64,000 nt of DNA from Roseateles oligotrophus. Lineage in GTDB: Bacteria; Pseudomonadota; Gammaproteobacteria; Burkholderiales; Burkholderiaceae_C. The DNA is taken from positions 62,001 to 126,000 of the forward strand of contig NZ_JACHLP010000008.1 of assembly GCF_014204525.1 (NCBI RefSeq), in the 5' to 3' direction. How positions within the stretch are numbered: the first letter of the stretch is position 1; each line of letters starts with the position of its first letter. Shown one piece after another: positions 45,427 through 55,253 of the stretch. The notes under the pieces are model-generated. The model was given only the letters and a program-made list of their open reading frames with translations. It did no database searches and was not told the DNA's origin. Position numbers and translations under genes: made by a program.

Positions 45427-47240
45427 GCCGACAGGCCTCGCTCGGCCGCCAAGTCCTGCACCGCGGCCACAAAGACCTCGGCACGGTGGGCGTAGTTGCG
45501 GAACATGTCCAGGCTGGCGCAGGCCGGGCTCAGGAGCACGCTGTCCGAACCCTGGGCCTGGGCCAGGCACCAGGCGGTGGCGGCCTCCAGGCTTTCATGC
45601 GACTGCATGGGCACGCCGGTCCCGGCCAGGGCTGCGGCGATCTGCGGGCCGTCGCGGCCTATCAAGGCCACGGCGCGCGCATGGCGGGCCACGCCGGCGA
45701 CCAAGGGGCTGAAGTCCTGGCCTTTGCCGTCGCCACCCAGGATCAGCAGCAGCTTGGCCGGCTCGCGGTCGGCGCCCAGACCGCTGATGGCGGCCACGGT
45801 GGCGCCGACATTGGTGCCCTTGGAATCGTCGTAGAAGTCGATGCCGTCTATCGTCGCCACATGCTCGACCCGATGCGGCTCGCCGCGGTACTCGCGCAGG
45901 CCGTGCAACATGGGGGCCAGGGCGCAGTCGGCCGCGCTGGCCAGGGCCAGGGCAGCCAGCGCATTGGCGGCGTTATGGCGGCCGCGCACGCGCAGGGCGT
46001 CGGCCGGCATCAGGCGCTGCAAGGAGATTTCTTCCTCGTCCTCGCCCTTCTTTTTCTTGATGGTTTCATCCACCTCGCGAGCCCGCACCAGCCAGGCCAT
46101 GCCGCCCTCCTCCACCAGGCCGAAATCGCCGGGGCGGTCGGGGGCGTCGAGGCCGAAGCGCGTGACGCGACGCGACACGCTCTTGGCCGCGCGGCCACGG
46201 CCTTGCTTGACCAGCACGGCGGCCGGCACCATGGCCTCGACCAGGGGATCGTCGCGATTGATCACCATCAGGCCTTGCTCGCCAAACACCCGCGCCTTGG
46301 CGCGCGTGTAATCGGCCATATCGCCATGCCAGTCCAGATGGTCCTGGGTGATATTGAGGACGGTGGCGGCCGTGGGCTCAAAGCCCTGCACACCATCGAG
46401 CTGGAAGCTGGACAGCTCCAGCACCCAGACCTCGGGCAGATGCTCGAACACCGGGCCCTTGGGCGATGGCGGCTTGATGGGCAGGGGGGCCTCGTCCAGC
46501 AAGGCCTCGACCATTTCCATGGTTGTTTGTTCGGGAGCGGCCTCGGCAGGCGCGGCGGCTTCGGCGACTTCAGGCGATTCAGCCGGCTCGATTGCAGCCT
46601 CGGCGGCAGGGGCGTCCACGCTCAGCTCGGCCTCGGCCCCGGCTTCGGAGGCCTCCTCGGCCTGTTCGGCCGGCGCCTGTTCCGGCAAGGCCAACGGCGC
46701 TTCCTCGACGGGCGCAGGCTCCAGATCCAGGGCCTGGCCCAGCATGCCCAGCATGCTGGGGCCGATATTGCCGGCCACCGCCACGCGCTTGCCGGCTCGC
46801 TCGGCCAGCAAGGCGGTCATGCAGGTGGTGGTCGTCTTGCCATTGGTGCCGGTGATGGCCAGCAGGGCCGGGGCGTATTGGCGCTCGGCCTTCAGATCGG
46901 CCAGGGCCTGCACAAACAAATCCAGCTCGCCCAAGACCGGCACGCCGGTCTGGCGCGCCAGCTCGAGCAGGGGCGCGATGCGCGCATCGCGGGGCGACAG
47001 GCCGGGGCTCTTGAGCAGCAGATGCACGCCCTGCAGCTCGGCCGCGGCCTCGCCGAACTCGCCGCTGACAAACGTCGCTTCGGGCAAGGCCTCGCGCAAG
47101 GCCGCCAGCTGGGGCGGGTTGGCGCGCGAGTCCCAGACGCGAATGCTGGCAATGCCCAAACGATTCATCCAGACGGCCATCGCCAGGCCGGTGTCACCCA
47201 GGCCCAGGATCAGCGCGTGGCGGTCTTGGTAGCTTCTCAT
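45423..47240 (-). CDS. murD: UDP-MurNAc-L-Ala--D-Glu ligase MurD with large insert
   Basis: A 605-residue Mur ligase that adds D-glutamate; typical MurD proteins are about 440-500 residues. The ATP site [11 protein letters not shown] is at 131-141 and [14 protein letters not shown] at 155-168. The conserved LELSSFQLD resumes near 274. Between them lies an insert of about 95 residues (roughly 172-268, bases 46437-46727) made mostly of Ala, Glu and Pro. A smaller charged insert, [10 protein letters not shown], sits further on. Both halves stay in one frame, and later motifs such as [10 protein letters not shown] and [11 protein letters not shown] are intact, so the enzyme should be active. Confidence 0.94.
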   Translation of the reverse strand: MRSYQDRHALILGLGDTGLAMAVWMNRLGIASIRVWDSRANPPQLAALREALPEATFVSGEFGEAAAELQGVHLLLKSPGLSPRDARIAPLLELARQTGVPVLGELDLFVQALADLKAERQYAPALLAITGTNGKTTTTCMTALLAERAGKRVAVAGNIGPSMLGMLGQALDLEPAPVEEAPLALPEQAPAEQAEEASEAGAEAELSVDAPAAEAAIEPAESPEVAEAAAPAEAAPEQTTMEMVEALLDEAPLPIKPPSPKGPVFEHLPEVWVLELSSFQLDGVQGFEPTAATVLNITQDHLDWHGDMADYTRAKARVFGEQGLMVINRDDPLVEAMVPAAVLVKQGRGRAAKSVSRRVTRFGLDAPDRPGDFGLVEEGGMAWLVRAREVDETIKKKKGEDEEEISLQRLMPADALRVRGRHNAANALAALALASAADCALAPMLHGLREYRGEPHRVEHVATIDGIDFYDDSKGTNVGATVAAISGLGADREPAKLLLILGGDGKGQDFSPLVAGVARHARAVALIGRDGPQIAAALAGTGVPMQSHESLEAATAWCLAQAQGSDSVLLSPACASLDMFRNYAHRAEVFVAAVQDLAAERGLSA

Positions 47241-47248
47241 CGCCTGCC

Positions 47249-48427
47249 TCAGCGGAGCTTCAAGCTGGCCAGGCCGATCAGGCACAGCAGCATGGTGATG
47301 ATCCAGAAGCGCACGACCACCTGCGTCTCCTTCCAGCCCGATTTCTCGAAATGGTGGTGCAGCGGCGCCATCTTGAAGATGCGGCGGCCGGTGCCGTATT
47401 TGCGCTTGGTGTATTTGAACCAGGTCACCTGCAACATCACCGACAAGACCTCGGCCACAAAGATGCCGCCCATCAGCCCCAGCAGAATCTCCTGGCGCGT
47501 GATGACGGCCACCGTGCCGAGGGCCCCGCCCAGCGACAGCGCGCCCACATCGCCCATAAAGACTTGCGCCGGGTGGGTGTTGAACCACAGAAAGGCCAGG
47601 CCCGCGCCGGCCATGGCGGCGCAGAAGATCAGCAGCTCGCCGGCGCCCGGGATATAGGGCAGCAGCAGGTATTTGGAGAACACCGTCGAGCCGGTCAGGT
47701 AGGCAAACAGACCCAGCACCGAGCCCACCATCACCACCGGCATGATGGCCAGGCCGTCCAGGCCGTCGGTGAAGTTCACCGCATTGCTGGTGCCCACGAT
47801 GACGAAGTAGGACAGGCCGATGAAGCCGAACACGCCCAGCGGATAGCTGACCGTCTTGAAGAAGGGCACGATCAGGTCGGCCCGCGGCGGCAGCTCGGTC
47901 GAGAAGCCACTGCTGATCCAGCGGAAGAAGAGCTGGACCACGCCCAGAAAAGAGGTCTCCGAAACGCTGAAGGCCAGGTAGAGAGCAGCGAACAGGCCGA
48001 TCAGCGACTGCCAGAAAAACTTCTCGCGGCTCTTCATGCCCTCGGGGTTTTTGTCCACCACCTTGCGCCAGTCGTCCACCCAGCCGACGGCGCCGAAGCC
48101 CAGGGTCACGACCATCACCACCCAGACGAAGCGGTTGCTCCAGTCAAACCACAGCAGGGTCGAGACGGCGATGCCGATCAGGATCAGCACCCCGCCCATG
48201 GTGGGCGTGCCGCTCTTGGCCAGATGCTGTTGCACGCCGTATTCGCGTATGGGCTGGCCTATCTTCATCTCGGTCAGCCGGCGTATCACCCAGGGGCCGA
48301 AGGCCAGGCCGATCAGCAAGGCCGTCATGGCCGCCATCACGGCGCGGAAGGTCAGGTATTGGAAGACCCGCAAAAACCCCAGCTCGGGGTACATGCTTTG
48401 CAACCAGATCGCCAAACTATGCAGCAT
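47249..48427 (-). CDS. mraY: Phospho-MurNAc-pentapeptide transferase MraY
   Basis: A 392-residue polytopic membrane enzyme that transfers phospho-MurNAc-pentapeptide to undecaprenyl phosphate, giving lipid I. It has the aspartate-rich [14 protein letters not shown], the [14 protein letters not shown] signature and [14 protein letters not shown]. The final [11 protein letters not shown] segment is typical. It overlaps murF by 11 nt and precedes murD by 8 nt. Confidence 0.97.
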   Translation of the reverse strand: MLHSLAIWLQSMYPELGFLRVFQYLTFRAVMAAMTALLIGLAFGPWVIRRLTEMKIGQPIREYGVQQHLAKSGTPTMGGVLILIGIAVSTLLWFDWSNRFVWVVMVVTLGFGAVGWVDDWRKVVDKNPEGMKSREKFFWQSLIGLFAALYLAFSVSETSFLGVVQLFFRWISSGFSTELPPRADLIVPFFKTVSYPLGVFGFIGLSYFVIVGTSNAVNFTDGLDGLAIMPVVMVGSVLGLFAYLTGSTVFSKYLLLPYIPGAGELLIFCAAMAGAGLAFLWFNTHPAQVFMGDVGALSLGGALGTVAVITRQEILLGLMGGIFVAEVLSVMLQVTWFKYTKRKYGTGRRIFKMAPLHHHFEKSGWKETQVVVRFWIITMLLCLIGLASLKLR

Positions 48428-49850
48428 GTGAATTGCCCTGCTCTGTGTCGCCCGCCAACACGGCGACGATCTGTTCCATCCGCATGAATCTCGATCCTTT
48501 GACCACGATGTTCTGCACCCGAGGTGCTTGTTCCTTGTCTGTGAGGGCGGCGATCAAATCGGCCACCGTCTCGAAATGCCGTGCCGCCGGGCCGTAAGCG
48601 GCGGCCGCATGCGCTGTTGCGCTGCCCACGGTCCACAGGGCTTGCAAGCCCCGCTGGGCCGCGTAGGCGCCGACCTCGGCGTGGAAGGATGGGCCTTGAT
48701 CACCCACCTCGCCCATATCGCCCAGGATCAAGCAGGAGGCGCCCGGCAGATCGGCCAGCACCTCAATGGCGGCACGCACGCTGTCGGGGTTGGCGTTATA
48801 GCTGTCGTCGATCAGATTGAGGGCCTGGCCGGCGTGCTCGACCCGGCGCAGCTGGGAGCGGCCCTTGACGGGGCGGAAGCTCTCCAGCCCGCGCTGTATC
48901 ACCGCCAGCGGCGCACCGGCCGCCAGGGCGCAGGCGGTGGCGGCCAGGGCATTGCGCACATTGTGCAGACCGGCCACGGCCAGGGCGACGGGAATCGCAC
49001 CGGCCGGCGTCTGAATCTCCAGCGCCCAGTGGCCGGCCTCCTGCCAGCGGGCGCTGCCCCGCACATCGGCGGGGCCTTGCAGGGCAAAACTCAGATGGCC
49101 GCGCGGGCCGGCCTGGGCCGCCCAGATGGGGGCGCAGTCATCATCGGCGGGGAACACGGCCACGCCGCTATCGCCCAGGGCCTCGATGACGGCGCCGTTC
49201 TCGCGTGCGGCGGCTGCCACGGTCTGCAGGAATTCCTGATGCTCGCGCTGGGCGTTATTGACCAGGGCCACGGTGGGCCGGGCGATGGCCGCCAGCGGCG
49301 CGATCTCGCCGGGGTGGTTCATGCCCAGCTCCAGCACCGCCACCCGGTGCCATTGATGCTCGTCCTGGCGCAGGCGCAGCACGGTCAGGGGCACGCCGAT
49401 CTCGTTATTGAAATTGCCGGCCGTGGCCAGGGCCTGCTCGCCATGCCAGCTGCGCAGAATGCTGGCAATCATCTGGGTCACCGTGGTCTTGCCATTGCTG
49501 CCGGTAACGGCGATCAGCGGCAATTGCAGCTGGGCGCGCCAGGCCTGGGCCAGCAGGCCCAGGGCCTGCTTGGCATCGGGCACCAGGATGCCGGCCAGGC
49601 CGGCCTCGGCCAGGCCGCGCTCGGCCAGGGCGGCGACGGCACCGGCGGCCGCAGCCTGCGCAAGAAAATCGTTAGCGTCGAAGCGCTCGCCGCGCAAGGC
49701 GACGAAGAGGTCGCCCGCCGCCAGCGTGCGGCTGTCGCTGTGCACGCGCTGGATGGCGATGCCGGCGTCGCCCACCAGGCGCGCCTCGGGCAGCAAGGCA
49801 TGCAGCAGCGCATGGGCCTGGCCCAGCGTCATCAAGGGATGGGCGCTCAC
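48417..49850 (-). CDS. murF: UDP-MurNAc-tripeptide--D-Ala-D-Ala ligase MurF
   Basis: A 477-residue Mur ligase adding the D-Ala-D-Ala dipeptide made by Ddl. ATP-binding motif [14 protein letters not shown] lies near residue 116. [19 protein letters not shown] and [16 protein letters not shown] are standard MurF signatures. The start overlaps the murE stop as ATGA. Confidence 0.96.
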   Translation of the reverse strand: MSAHPLMTLGQAHALLHALLPEARLVGDAGIAIQRVHSDSRTLAAGDLFVALRGERFDANDFLAQAAAAGAVAALAERGLAEAGLAGILVPDAKQALGLLAQAWRAQLQLPLIAVTGSNGKTTVTQMIASILRSWHGEQALATAGNFNNEIGVPLTVLRLRQDEHQWHRVAVLELGMNHPGEIAPLAAIARPTVALVNNAQREHQEFLQTVAAAARENGAVIEALGDSGVAVFPADDDCAPIWAAQAGPRGHLSFALQGPADVRGSARWQEAGHWALEIQTPAGAIPVALAVAGLHNVRNALAATACALAAGAPLAVIQRGLESFRPVKGRSQLRRVEHAGQALNLIDDSYNANPDSVRAAIEVLADLPGASCLILGDMGEVGDQGPSFHAEVGAYAAQRGLQALWTVGSATAHAAAAYGPAARHFETVADLIAALTDKEQAPRVQNIVVKGSRFMRMEQIVAVLAGDTEQGNSHAA

Positions 49851-51355
49851 AGGCCGGCCCTCCGGATCAGGGCGGCACGGGCCTCTTCCACATCGGAGAA
49901 ATGATGGCGCAGGCCGGCCACTTCCTGATAGTCCTCATGGCCCTTGCCGGCGACCAGGATGACGTCGCGGCTGCCCGCCTGCTGCACGGCCTGCTCGATG
50001 GCGGCGCGGCGGTCCTCGATGATTTGATAGGGCGCGTCGGCAGGCACACCGGCAGCGATATCGGCCAGCACAGCCTCGGGCGCCTCCTTGCGGGGGTTGT
50101 CGCTGGTCAGGATGATGCGCTGAGCCTTGGCGGCAGCGATGGCCCCCATGGCCGGACGCTTTGTGCGGTCGCGGTTGCCGCCGCAGCCGAACACCACGCT
50201 CAAGCGCCCGCCTCGTGCCGCGGCCAGCGGCGCCAGGGCGCTCAAGGCTTTGTCCAGCGCATCGGGCGTGTGGGCGTAGTCCACTACCAGCTGGGGCAGC
50301 TCGCTGCCCGAACCCACCCGCTGCATGCGGCCGGGCACGGGCGTGACCTGGGCCGCCACCCGGGCGGCATCCGCCAGGCCGTGGCCCAGGGCGCGCAAGC
50401 CGCCCAGCACGGCCAGCAGATTGGCGACGTTGTAATCGCCGATCAAACCGGTCTCGACCCGCAGTTCGGCCCCGCCCTGCTCGCGCAGGGTGAAGGCCAG
50501 GCCGCCGGCGCGGTAATGCAGATCATGGGCGGACAGGCGCGCGCCCCGCTCGCCCAGGGCATAGGTCCACAGATCCAGCTTGCCCTGCAGCTCCAGCGCC
50601 AGCTCAGACCCCTTGGCGTCGTCCAGATTCAGCACGGCGGCTTGCAGGCCGGGCCAGTCAAAGAGCTCGCGCTTGGCGGCCCAGTAGGCGGCCATGCTGC
50701 CGTGGTAGTCCAGATGGTCCTGGGTGAAGTTGGTGAACAAGGCCACGCGCAGCTGGCTGCCGGCCAGACGGTGTTCCTTCAGACCTATGCTGGAGGCCTC
50801 GATGGCGCAGGCCGCAAAGCCCTGGTCCGCCATGCGGCGAAAGCCCTGCTGCAGGAGCACGGGGTCGGGAGTGGTCAGGCCGGTGTATTCGATGGCCGCA
50901 GCTGTGGAGGCCTGGCCGGGAACAGGCGGTTCGCCCACGCCCAGCGTGCCGACGATGCCGCAGCGCTGGCCCAGCAGGCTCAGGGCCTGAGCCATCCACC
51001 AAGCGGTCGAGGTCTTGCCATTGGTGCCGGTGGTGGCGATCACGTCCAGGGCCTTGGCGGGTTGGCCGTAGTAGGCAGCGGCGATCAGGCCGGTCTTGCT
51101 CTTGAGCCCGGGCAGCGAGGCCACGCGGGCGTCGACAAAGCCATGGCTCTCCACCCCCTCGTCTTCCACCAGGCAGGTGGCGGCACCGGCGGCCAGCGCG
51201 GCGGCCACGAACTCGCGGCCATCGCGGGCATAGCCGGGCCAGGCGATGAAGGCATCACCCGGCTGCACGGCCCGGCTGTCGGTGCGCAGCGCGCCGGTGG
51301 TCCATTCCTGCAGCCAGCGGGCGGCGGCTTCGGGGGATTTCAATTTCGTCAACAT
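49847..51355 (-). CDS. murE: UDP-MurNAc-dipeptide--diaminopimelate ligase MurE
   Basis: A 502-residue Mur ligase. ATP-binding TTGTNGKTSTAWWMA is near residue 113. The DNPRKE motif marks specificity for meso-diaminopimelate, as expected in a Gram-negative. The ATG at 51355 overlaps the ftsI stop as TGATG; a TTG one codon upstream is less likely. Catalysis adds the third residue of the stem peptide. Confidence 0.96.
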   Translation of the reverse strand: MLTKLKSPEAAARWLQEWTTGALRTDSRAVQPGDAFIAWPGYARDGREFVAAALAAGAATCLVEDEGVESHGFVDARVASLPGLKSKTGLIAAAYYGQPAKALDVIATTGTNGKTSTAWWMAQALSLLGQRCGIVGTLGVGEPPVPGQASTAAAIEYTGLTTPDPVLLQQGFRRMADQGFAACAIEASSIGLKEHRLAGSQLRVALFTNFTQDHLDYHGSMAAYWAAKRELFDWPGLQAAVLNLDDAKGSELALELQGKLDLWTYALGERGARLSAHDLHYRAGGLAFTLREQGGAELRVETGLIGDYNVANLLAVLGGLRALGHGLADAARVAAQVTPVPGRMQRVGSGSELPQLVVDYAHTPDALDKALSALAPLAAARGGRLSVVFGCGGNRDRTKRPAMGAIAAAKAQRIILTSDNPRKEAPEAVLADIAAGVPADAPYQIIEDRRAAIEQAVQQAGSRDVILVAGKGHEDYQEVAGLRHHFSDVEEARAALIRRAGL

Positions 51356-53160
51356 CAAAAACTCTCTTCCACAGCTTCGACCGGGGTCTTGGCCACGATT
51401 TGCGGCTTGACTTCCAGATCGGGCGACACCGCCATCAGACGCAGGCTTTGCGAGACCACCTGGCTGAACACCGGACCGGCCACCGCACCACCGAAGTATT
51501 TGCCGGCGCTGGGCTCGTCCAGCATCACCGCGACGATGATGCGGGGCCGGCTGATGGGCGCGATGCCCACGAACCAGGAGCGGTATTTATTGCCGGCATA
51601 GCCCTTGCCCTCCTGCTTGTGGGCCGTGCCGGACTTGCCGCCCACGCTATAGCCGGCCGCCATGGCCTGGGGCGCCGTGCCACCGGGGGCGGCGGCCATC
51701 TCCAGCATGCCGCGCATGGTCTCGGCCGTCTTGGGCGAAAACACCTTGATGCCATGCACCTGCTCGCCGGCAGGACGCCGCATCATGGTCAGGGGGATGA
51801 CCTCGCCATCGCGCGCGAACACGGTATAGGCGTGGGCCAGCTGGAACAAGGAGGCCGACAGACCGTAGCCATAGGACATGGTGGCCTGCTCGATCGGCCG
51901 CCAGGCCTTGTAGGGCCGCAGCTTGCCGGTGATGGCACCGGGGAAGTCCAGCTGCGGGCGCTGGCCCAGGCCGATGGCGGTGTAGAGCTCGTGCATCTCG
52001 CGCGGCGGCATCTGCATGGCCAGCTTGACCACGCCGATATTGCTGGAGCGCTGAATGACCTGGGTCACCGTCATGGCATCGCGCGGCGTGTGGTCGCTGG
52101 GCGACCAGCCGCTGATGTTCACGCTGCGCGGCGCCGTGGAGACGACGGTGTCGGGCGTGACGCGGCCGCTCTCCAGGGCTTGCGCCACGATAAAAGGCTT
52201 CATGGTCGAGCCGGGCTCGAAGATATCGGTCAGGGCGCGGTTGCGCAGCTGGGCACCGCTCAGGTTTTTGCGCTCGCCGGGGTCGTAGCTGGGGTAGTTG
52301 GCCAGGGCCAGCACCTCGCCGGTCTGCACATCGACCACCACCACCGAGCCGGCCTTGGCCTTGTTCTCGGCCACGGCATCGCGGATGCGCTGGTAGGCGA
52401 AGAACTGCACCTTGGAGTCGACCGAGAGCTCGATATCACGCCCGTTCGCCGCCGGGATGCGGTCGCCGATGTCTTCCACCACCCGGCCCAGACGGTCGCG
52501 CACCACCGAGCGCGAACCATCGCGGCCCTGCAGCTCTTTCTGGAAGGCCAGCTCGATGCCCTCCTGGCCTTTTTCCTCGATATTGGTGAAGCCCACCACA
52601 TGGGCGGCGGCCTCGCCTTCGGGGTATTTGCGCTTGTACTCACGGTCGGCGAACACGCCCTTCAAGCCCAAGGCCTTGATTTGCTGGGCCGTCTGGTCAT
52701 CGGCCTGGCGGCGCAGCCAGACGAATTTGCTGGCAGGGTCCAGCTTGCGCTCAAGCTCGGCATTAGACCAACCGAGGATCTTGCCCAGGGCGCGGCGCTT
52801 CTCAGGGTCGGCATCGAGCTCCTTGGGGATGGCCCAGAAAGACGGCACGGCCACGCTGGCGGCCAGCACCTGGCCGCTGCGGTCGATGATGCGGCCGCGG
52901 CTGGCGGGCAGCTCCATGGTGTGGGCGTAGCGGGCCTCGCCCTGCTTTTGGTAGAACTCGGTGCCTATCACCTGCACATAGAGCGCGCGCACCAGCAGGC
53001 CGGCAAAGGCCAGGCCCACCAAGGCGACCAGAAAGCGCGAACGCCAGGGCGGGGTCTTGGAGGCCAGCAGCGGGCTGGTCGAATAATTGACACCGCGCGT
53101 GCTGAGCGCGCGCGCAGCGGCCGCGCCGCCGCCATTGCGTTTGGCCCCGGGCAGCTTCAA
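51355..53160 (-). CDS. ftsI: Septal transpeptidase FtsI (PBP3)
   Basis: A 601-residue class B penicillin-binding protein. A cytoplasmic N-terminus and one membrane helix (about 42-62) are followed by a dimerisation domain and a transpeptidase domain with the three active-site motifs: STMKPF (SxxK), SSN and KSGTAHK (KTG-like KSG). It cross-links septal peptidoglycan in complex with FtsW. The start overlaps ftsL. Confidence 0.96.
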   Translation of the reverse strand: MKLPGAKRNGGGAAAARALSTRGVNYSTSPLLASKTPPWRSRFLVALVGLAFAGLLVRALYVQVIGTEFYQKQGEARYAHTMELPASRGRIIDRSGQVLAASVAVPSFWAIPKELDADPEKRRALGKILGWSNAELERKLDPASKFVWLRRQADDQTAQQIKALGLKGVFADREYKRKYPEGEAAAHVVGFTNIEEKGQEGIELAFQKELQGRDGSRSVVRDRLGRVVEDIGDRIPAANGRDIELSVDSKVQFFAYQRIRDAVAENKAKAGSVVVVDVQTGEVLALANYPSYDPGERKNLSGAQLRNRALTDIFEPGSTMKPFIVAQALESGRVTPDTVVSTAPRSVNISGWSPSDHTPRDAMTVTQVIQRSSNIGVVKLAMQMPPREMHELYTAIGLGQRPQLDFPGAITGKLRPYKAWRPIEQATMSYGYGLSASLFQLAHAYTVFARDGEVIPLTMMRRPAGEQVHGIKVFSPKTAETMRGMLEMAAAPGGTAPQAMAAGYSVGGKSGTAHKQEGKGYAGNKYRSWFVGIAPISRPRIIVAVMLDEPSAGKYFGGAVAGPVFSQVVSQSLRLMAVSPDLEVKPQIVAKTPVEAVEESF

Positions 53161-53462
53161 GACTTGGCTCCCGAGGCAGCATCGTGAGCGGCCTTGGCCG
53201 CCTGATCCTTCACTTCCTGCGTCACCGCCGGGCTGATGGCGCGCATATGCAGGCGCTCACGCGCCACCTGCTCGACCCGCAGATTGGTGGCCTGGGCATG
53301 GCGCTCGGCCTGCAGGCGCTGGCTGTCGGCCTCCAGACGGCGACCTTCCGCCTGCGCGCGATCGAGCTCGGTGAACAGCCGACGTGCCTCGTAGGCGCTG
53401 CGCACCAAGGTCACGCCGCTCAGCAGAACGGCGATCAGCAGAAGGAAGTTGAGCCGGCTCAT
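53157..53462 (-). CDS. ftsL: Cell division protein FtsL
   Basis: A 101-residue bitopic protein with one membrane helix (about 4-22, LNFLLLIAVLLSGVTLV) and a periplasmic coiled coil rich in Leu, Glu, Arg and Ala. The C-terminal tail is alanine- and lysine-rich. It forms the FtsQLB complex. The stop overlaps ftsI (ATGA), and the start is 5 nt after the rsmH stop. Confidence 0.92.
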   Translation of the reverse strand: MSRLNFLLLIAVLLSGVTLVRSAYEARRLFTELDRAQAEGRRLEADSQRLQAERHAQATNLRVEQVARERLHMRAISPAVTQEVKDQAAKAAHDAASGAKS

Positions 53463-53467
53463 GGCAC

Positions 53468-54478
53468 TCAGGACGCCTCGTCCCGGCCCTCGCCGCGGGC
53501 GGCGCGGCGACGTTTGTGGTGTTCCACCGGCAGCGGCGTGGCGGTGCGCTGGGCAATGCGCAGCACGGCCGAGCGGGCGCGCGGGTTGGCCGCCACCTCG
53601 GCCTCGCTGGGCTTGATGCGGGCCACCGCCTCCAGGGCCAGGGGCTTGGGCTCGGCAAACAGGGCGCGGCGATCCACCACCTGCTTGCTATGACCGGCCA
53701 TGAAGTTCTTGACGATGCGGTCTTCCAGCGAGTGGAAGCTGATGATGGCCATGCGGCCGCCCGGCGCCAACAAGGCCAGGGCCGCGTTCAAGCCGCGCTC
53801 TAGTTCTTCAAGCTCCCCGTTGACGTGAATCCGAAGAGCTTGAAAGGTGCGCGTTGCGGGGTTTTGTCCCGCTTCCCGGGTCTTGACCGCACGAGCCACG
53901 ACCTCGGACAGCTCGTCGGTGCTTCTAACGGGATGCCCGCTTGTCCGGCGAGCAATAAGCGCCTTTGCAATCTGAACAGCAAACCGTTCTTCCCCATAGT
54001 CGCGTATGACCTCCGCAATCTGGCGCTCATCGGCGCGGGCCAGGAAATCCGCGGCACTTTCACCACGGCTTGTGTCCATACGCATGTCCAGCGGGCCGTT
54101 GAAACGGAAGCTGAAGCCACGCTCAGGGTTGTCGATCTGCGGGCTGGACACGCCGATGTCCAGCAAAATGCCTTGCACCTGCTCCAGGCCGCGCTCGCGC
54201 AATTGCTCGCGCATATCGGCGAAGGCGGCATGGATGATGGAAAAACGCGGATCCGTGATCCGCGTCTCGCCCGTCGTGGCCGCAGCGATCGCCTCCAGAT
54301 CGCGGTCGATGGCGATCAACCGCCCCTGAGGCGATAGCTTGGACAGCAGCAGGCGCGAATGGCCGCCGCGGCCGAAAGTGCCGTCGACATAGATGCCGTC
54401 CGGCGAGGTCAGCACCTGCTCCACCGTCTCGTGCAGCAGCACGGTGGTGTGCGAAAAAGAGGGAGGGCTTGTTTCCAT
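53468..54478 (-). CDS. rsmH: 16S rRNA m4C1402 methyltransferase RsmH (MraW)
   Basis: A 336-residue SAM-dependent methyltransferase. Motif I appears as [16 protein letters not shown], with [20 protein letters not shown] and [13 protein letters not shown] later. It methylates N4 of C1402 in 16S rRNA. The start overlaps the mraZ stop as TGATG. An internal stretch (about 53810-54000) is less GC-rich and differs in codon choice from the rest of the gene. Confidence 0.96.
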   Translation of the reverse strand: METSPPSFSHTTVLLHETVEQVLTSPDGIYVDGTFGRGGHSRLLLSKLSPQGRLIAIDRDLEAIAAATTGETRITDPRFSIIHAAFADMREQLRERGLEQVQGILLDIGVSSPQIDNPERGFSFRFNGPLDMRMDTSRGESAADFLARADERQIAEVIRDYGEERFAVQIAKALIARRTSGHPVRSTDELSEVVARAVKTREAGQNPATRTFQALRIHVNGELEELERGLNAALALLAPGGRMAIISFHSLEDRIVKNFMAGHSKQVVDRRALFAEPKPLALEAVARIKPSEAEVAANPRARSAVLRIAQRTATPLPVEHHKRRRAARGEGRDEAS

Positions 54479-54906
54479 CAGAAGCTGAAATCCTTGAGGG
54501 CGTCGGGCAGTTCGGACTGCATGACTTGCGCTTCATGTTTGGCATAGGAGGGGGCGTCCCACAGCTCGAAGTGGCTGCCCATGCCCAGCAGCATCACCTC
54601 GCGCTCCAGCCCGGCCGCCGCACGCAGCTCGGGCGAGATCAGCAGGCGCGCGGCGCTGTCGATCTCCACGTCCATGGCATTGCCCAGAAAGACCCGCTTC
54701 CAGCCGGCCGCCGACATGGGCAGGGCGGCAATGCGGTCGCGGAAGGCTTCCCAGGCCGGGCGCGGGAACACCATCAAGCAGCCCTCGGGGTGGCGGGTCA
54801 CGGTCAGCTGGCCGGCGCACAGGGCCTGCAAGACCTCGCGGTGGCGTGTCGGGACGGCAAAACGCCCCTTGGCATCCATTGCCAAGGAGGAAGCCCCCTG
54901 AAACAC
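54478..54906 (-). CDS. mraZ: Transcriptional regulator MraZ
   Basis: A 142-residue AbrB-fold protein made of two MraZ repeats. It begins [19 protein letters not shown], matching the family start, so I chose the GTG at 54906. The second repeat carries [20 protein letters not shown]. MraZ represses its own operon by binding short direct repeats. Four such repeats lie 7-41 nt upstream of the GTG. It is the first gene of the dcw cluster. Confidence 0.93.
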   Translation of the reverse strand: MFQGASSLAMDAKGRFAVPTRHREVLQALCAGQLTVTRHPEGCLMVFPRPAWEAFRDRIAALPMSAAGWKRVFLGNAMDVEIDSAARLLISPELRAAAGLEREVMLLGMGSHFELWDAPSYAKHEAQVMQSELPDALKDFSF

Positions 54907-54912
54907 AAAATT

Positions 54913-54947
54913 CGCCACGGCGACCCACCAAAGTACACTTCTTCCCA
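54913..54947 (-). promoter_or_regulatory. MraZ operator (direct repeats)
   Basis: On the minus strand, pentamers TGGGA, TGTAC, TGGGT and TGGCG start every 10 nt (54947, 54937, 54927, 54917), each separated by 5 nt. MraZ is known to bind TGGGN repeats with this spacing. The first pentamer starts at the last base of the -10 element, so bound MraZ would block initiation. Confidence 0.75.
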
Positions 54948-54975
54948 CTTTACTTAGCGAACTTCGGCAGGTCAA
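54947..54975 (-). promoter_or_regulatory. Promoter of the dcw cluster
   Basis: On the minus strand, TTGACC (54975-54970) and TAAAGT (54952-54947) are 17 nt apart, a good sigma-70 promoter. Transcription should start near 54940, leaving a leader of about 35 nt before the mraZ GTG. Confidence 0.75.
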
Positions 54976-55253
54976 GCCAATTCGTAAAAAGTTCCAATGA
55001 AATCAAGCACTTAGGTACATATCCTCACAAGGCCTCGAAACTGAAATTCGTTCAAAATTAAGGACTTGCATAACTGTCTGCAAGTGCTAGATGAACTTAT
55101 TTCAAATACGGCCTGTCACGATTTCGGGCTACAGACCCAGGCCAAGCGGCCGATTCTCAAGAAACCCCAGGACTCGAGTCCGCGCAAGCGCTCGATCCGC
55201 CCATCCATTCCGGGCCCCTGACCGTCCGGCGGCATGAACCGATAGAGGCGTTT
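54976..55253. other. Divergent gap between mraZ and a sensor kinase
   Basis: An unusually AT-rich stretch for this window, between the dcw promoter and a divergent hybrid kinase. CTTGCA at 55065-55070 and TGCAAG at 55079-55084 form a 6-bp inverted repeat. The plus-strand half towards 55253 becomes GC-rich. No gene is seen. A weak GAGGCG ribosome-binding site precedes the kinase TTG start. Confidence 0.4.

Noticed and set aside
45423-47588. MurD insert as evidence of a frameshift or gene fusion
   Set aside because: All MurD motifs before and after the insert stay in the same frame, and no second domain is recognisable, so I treat it as an insertion.
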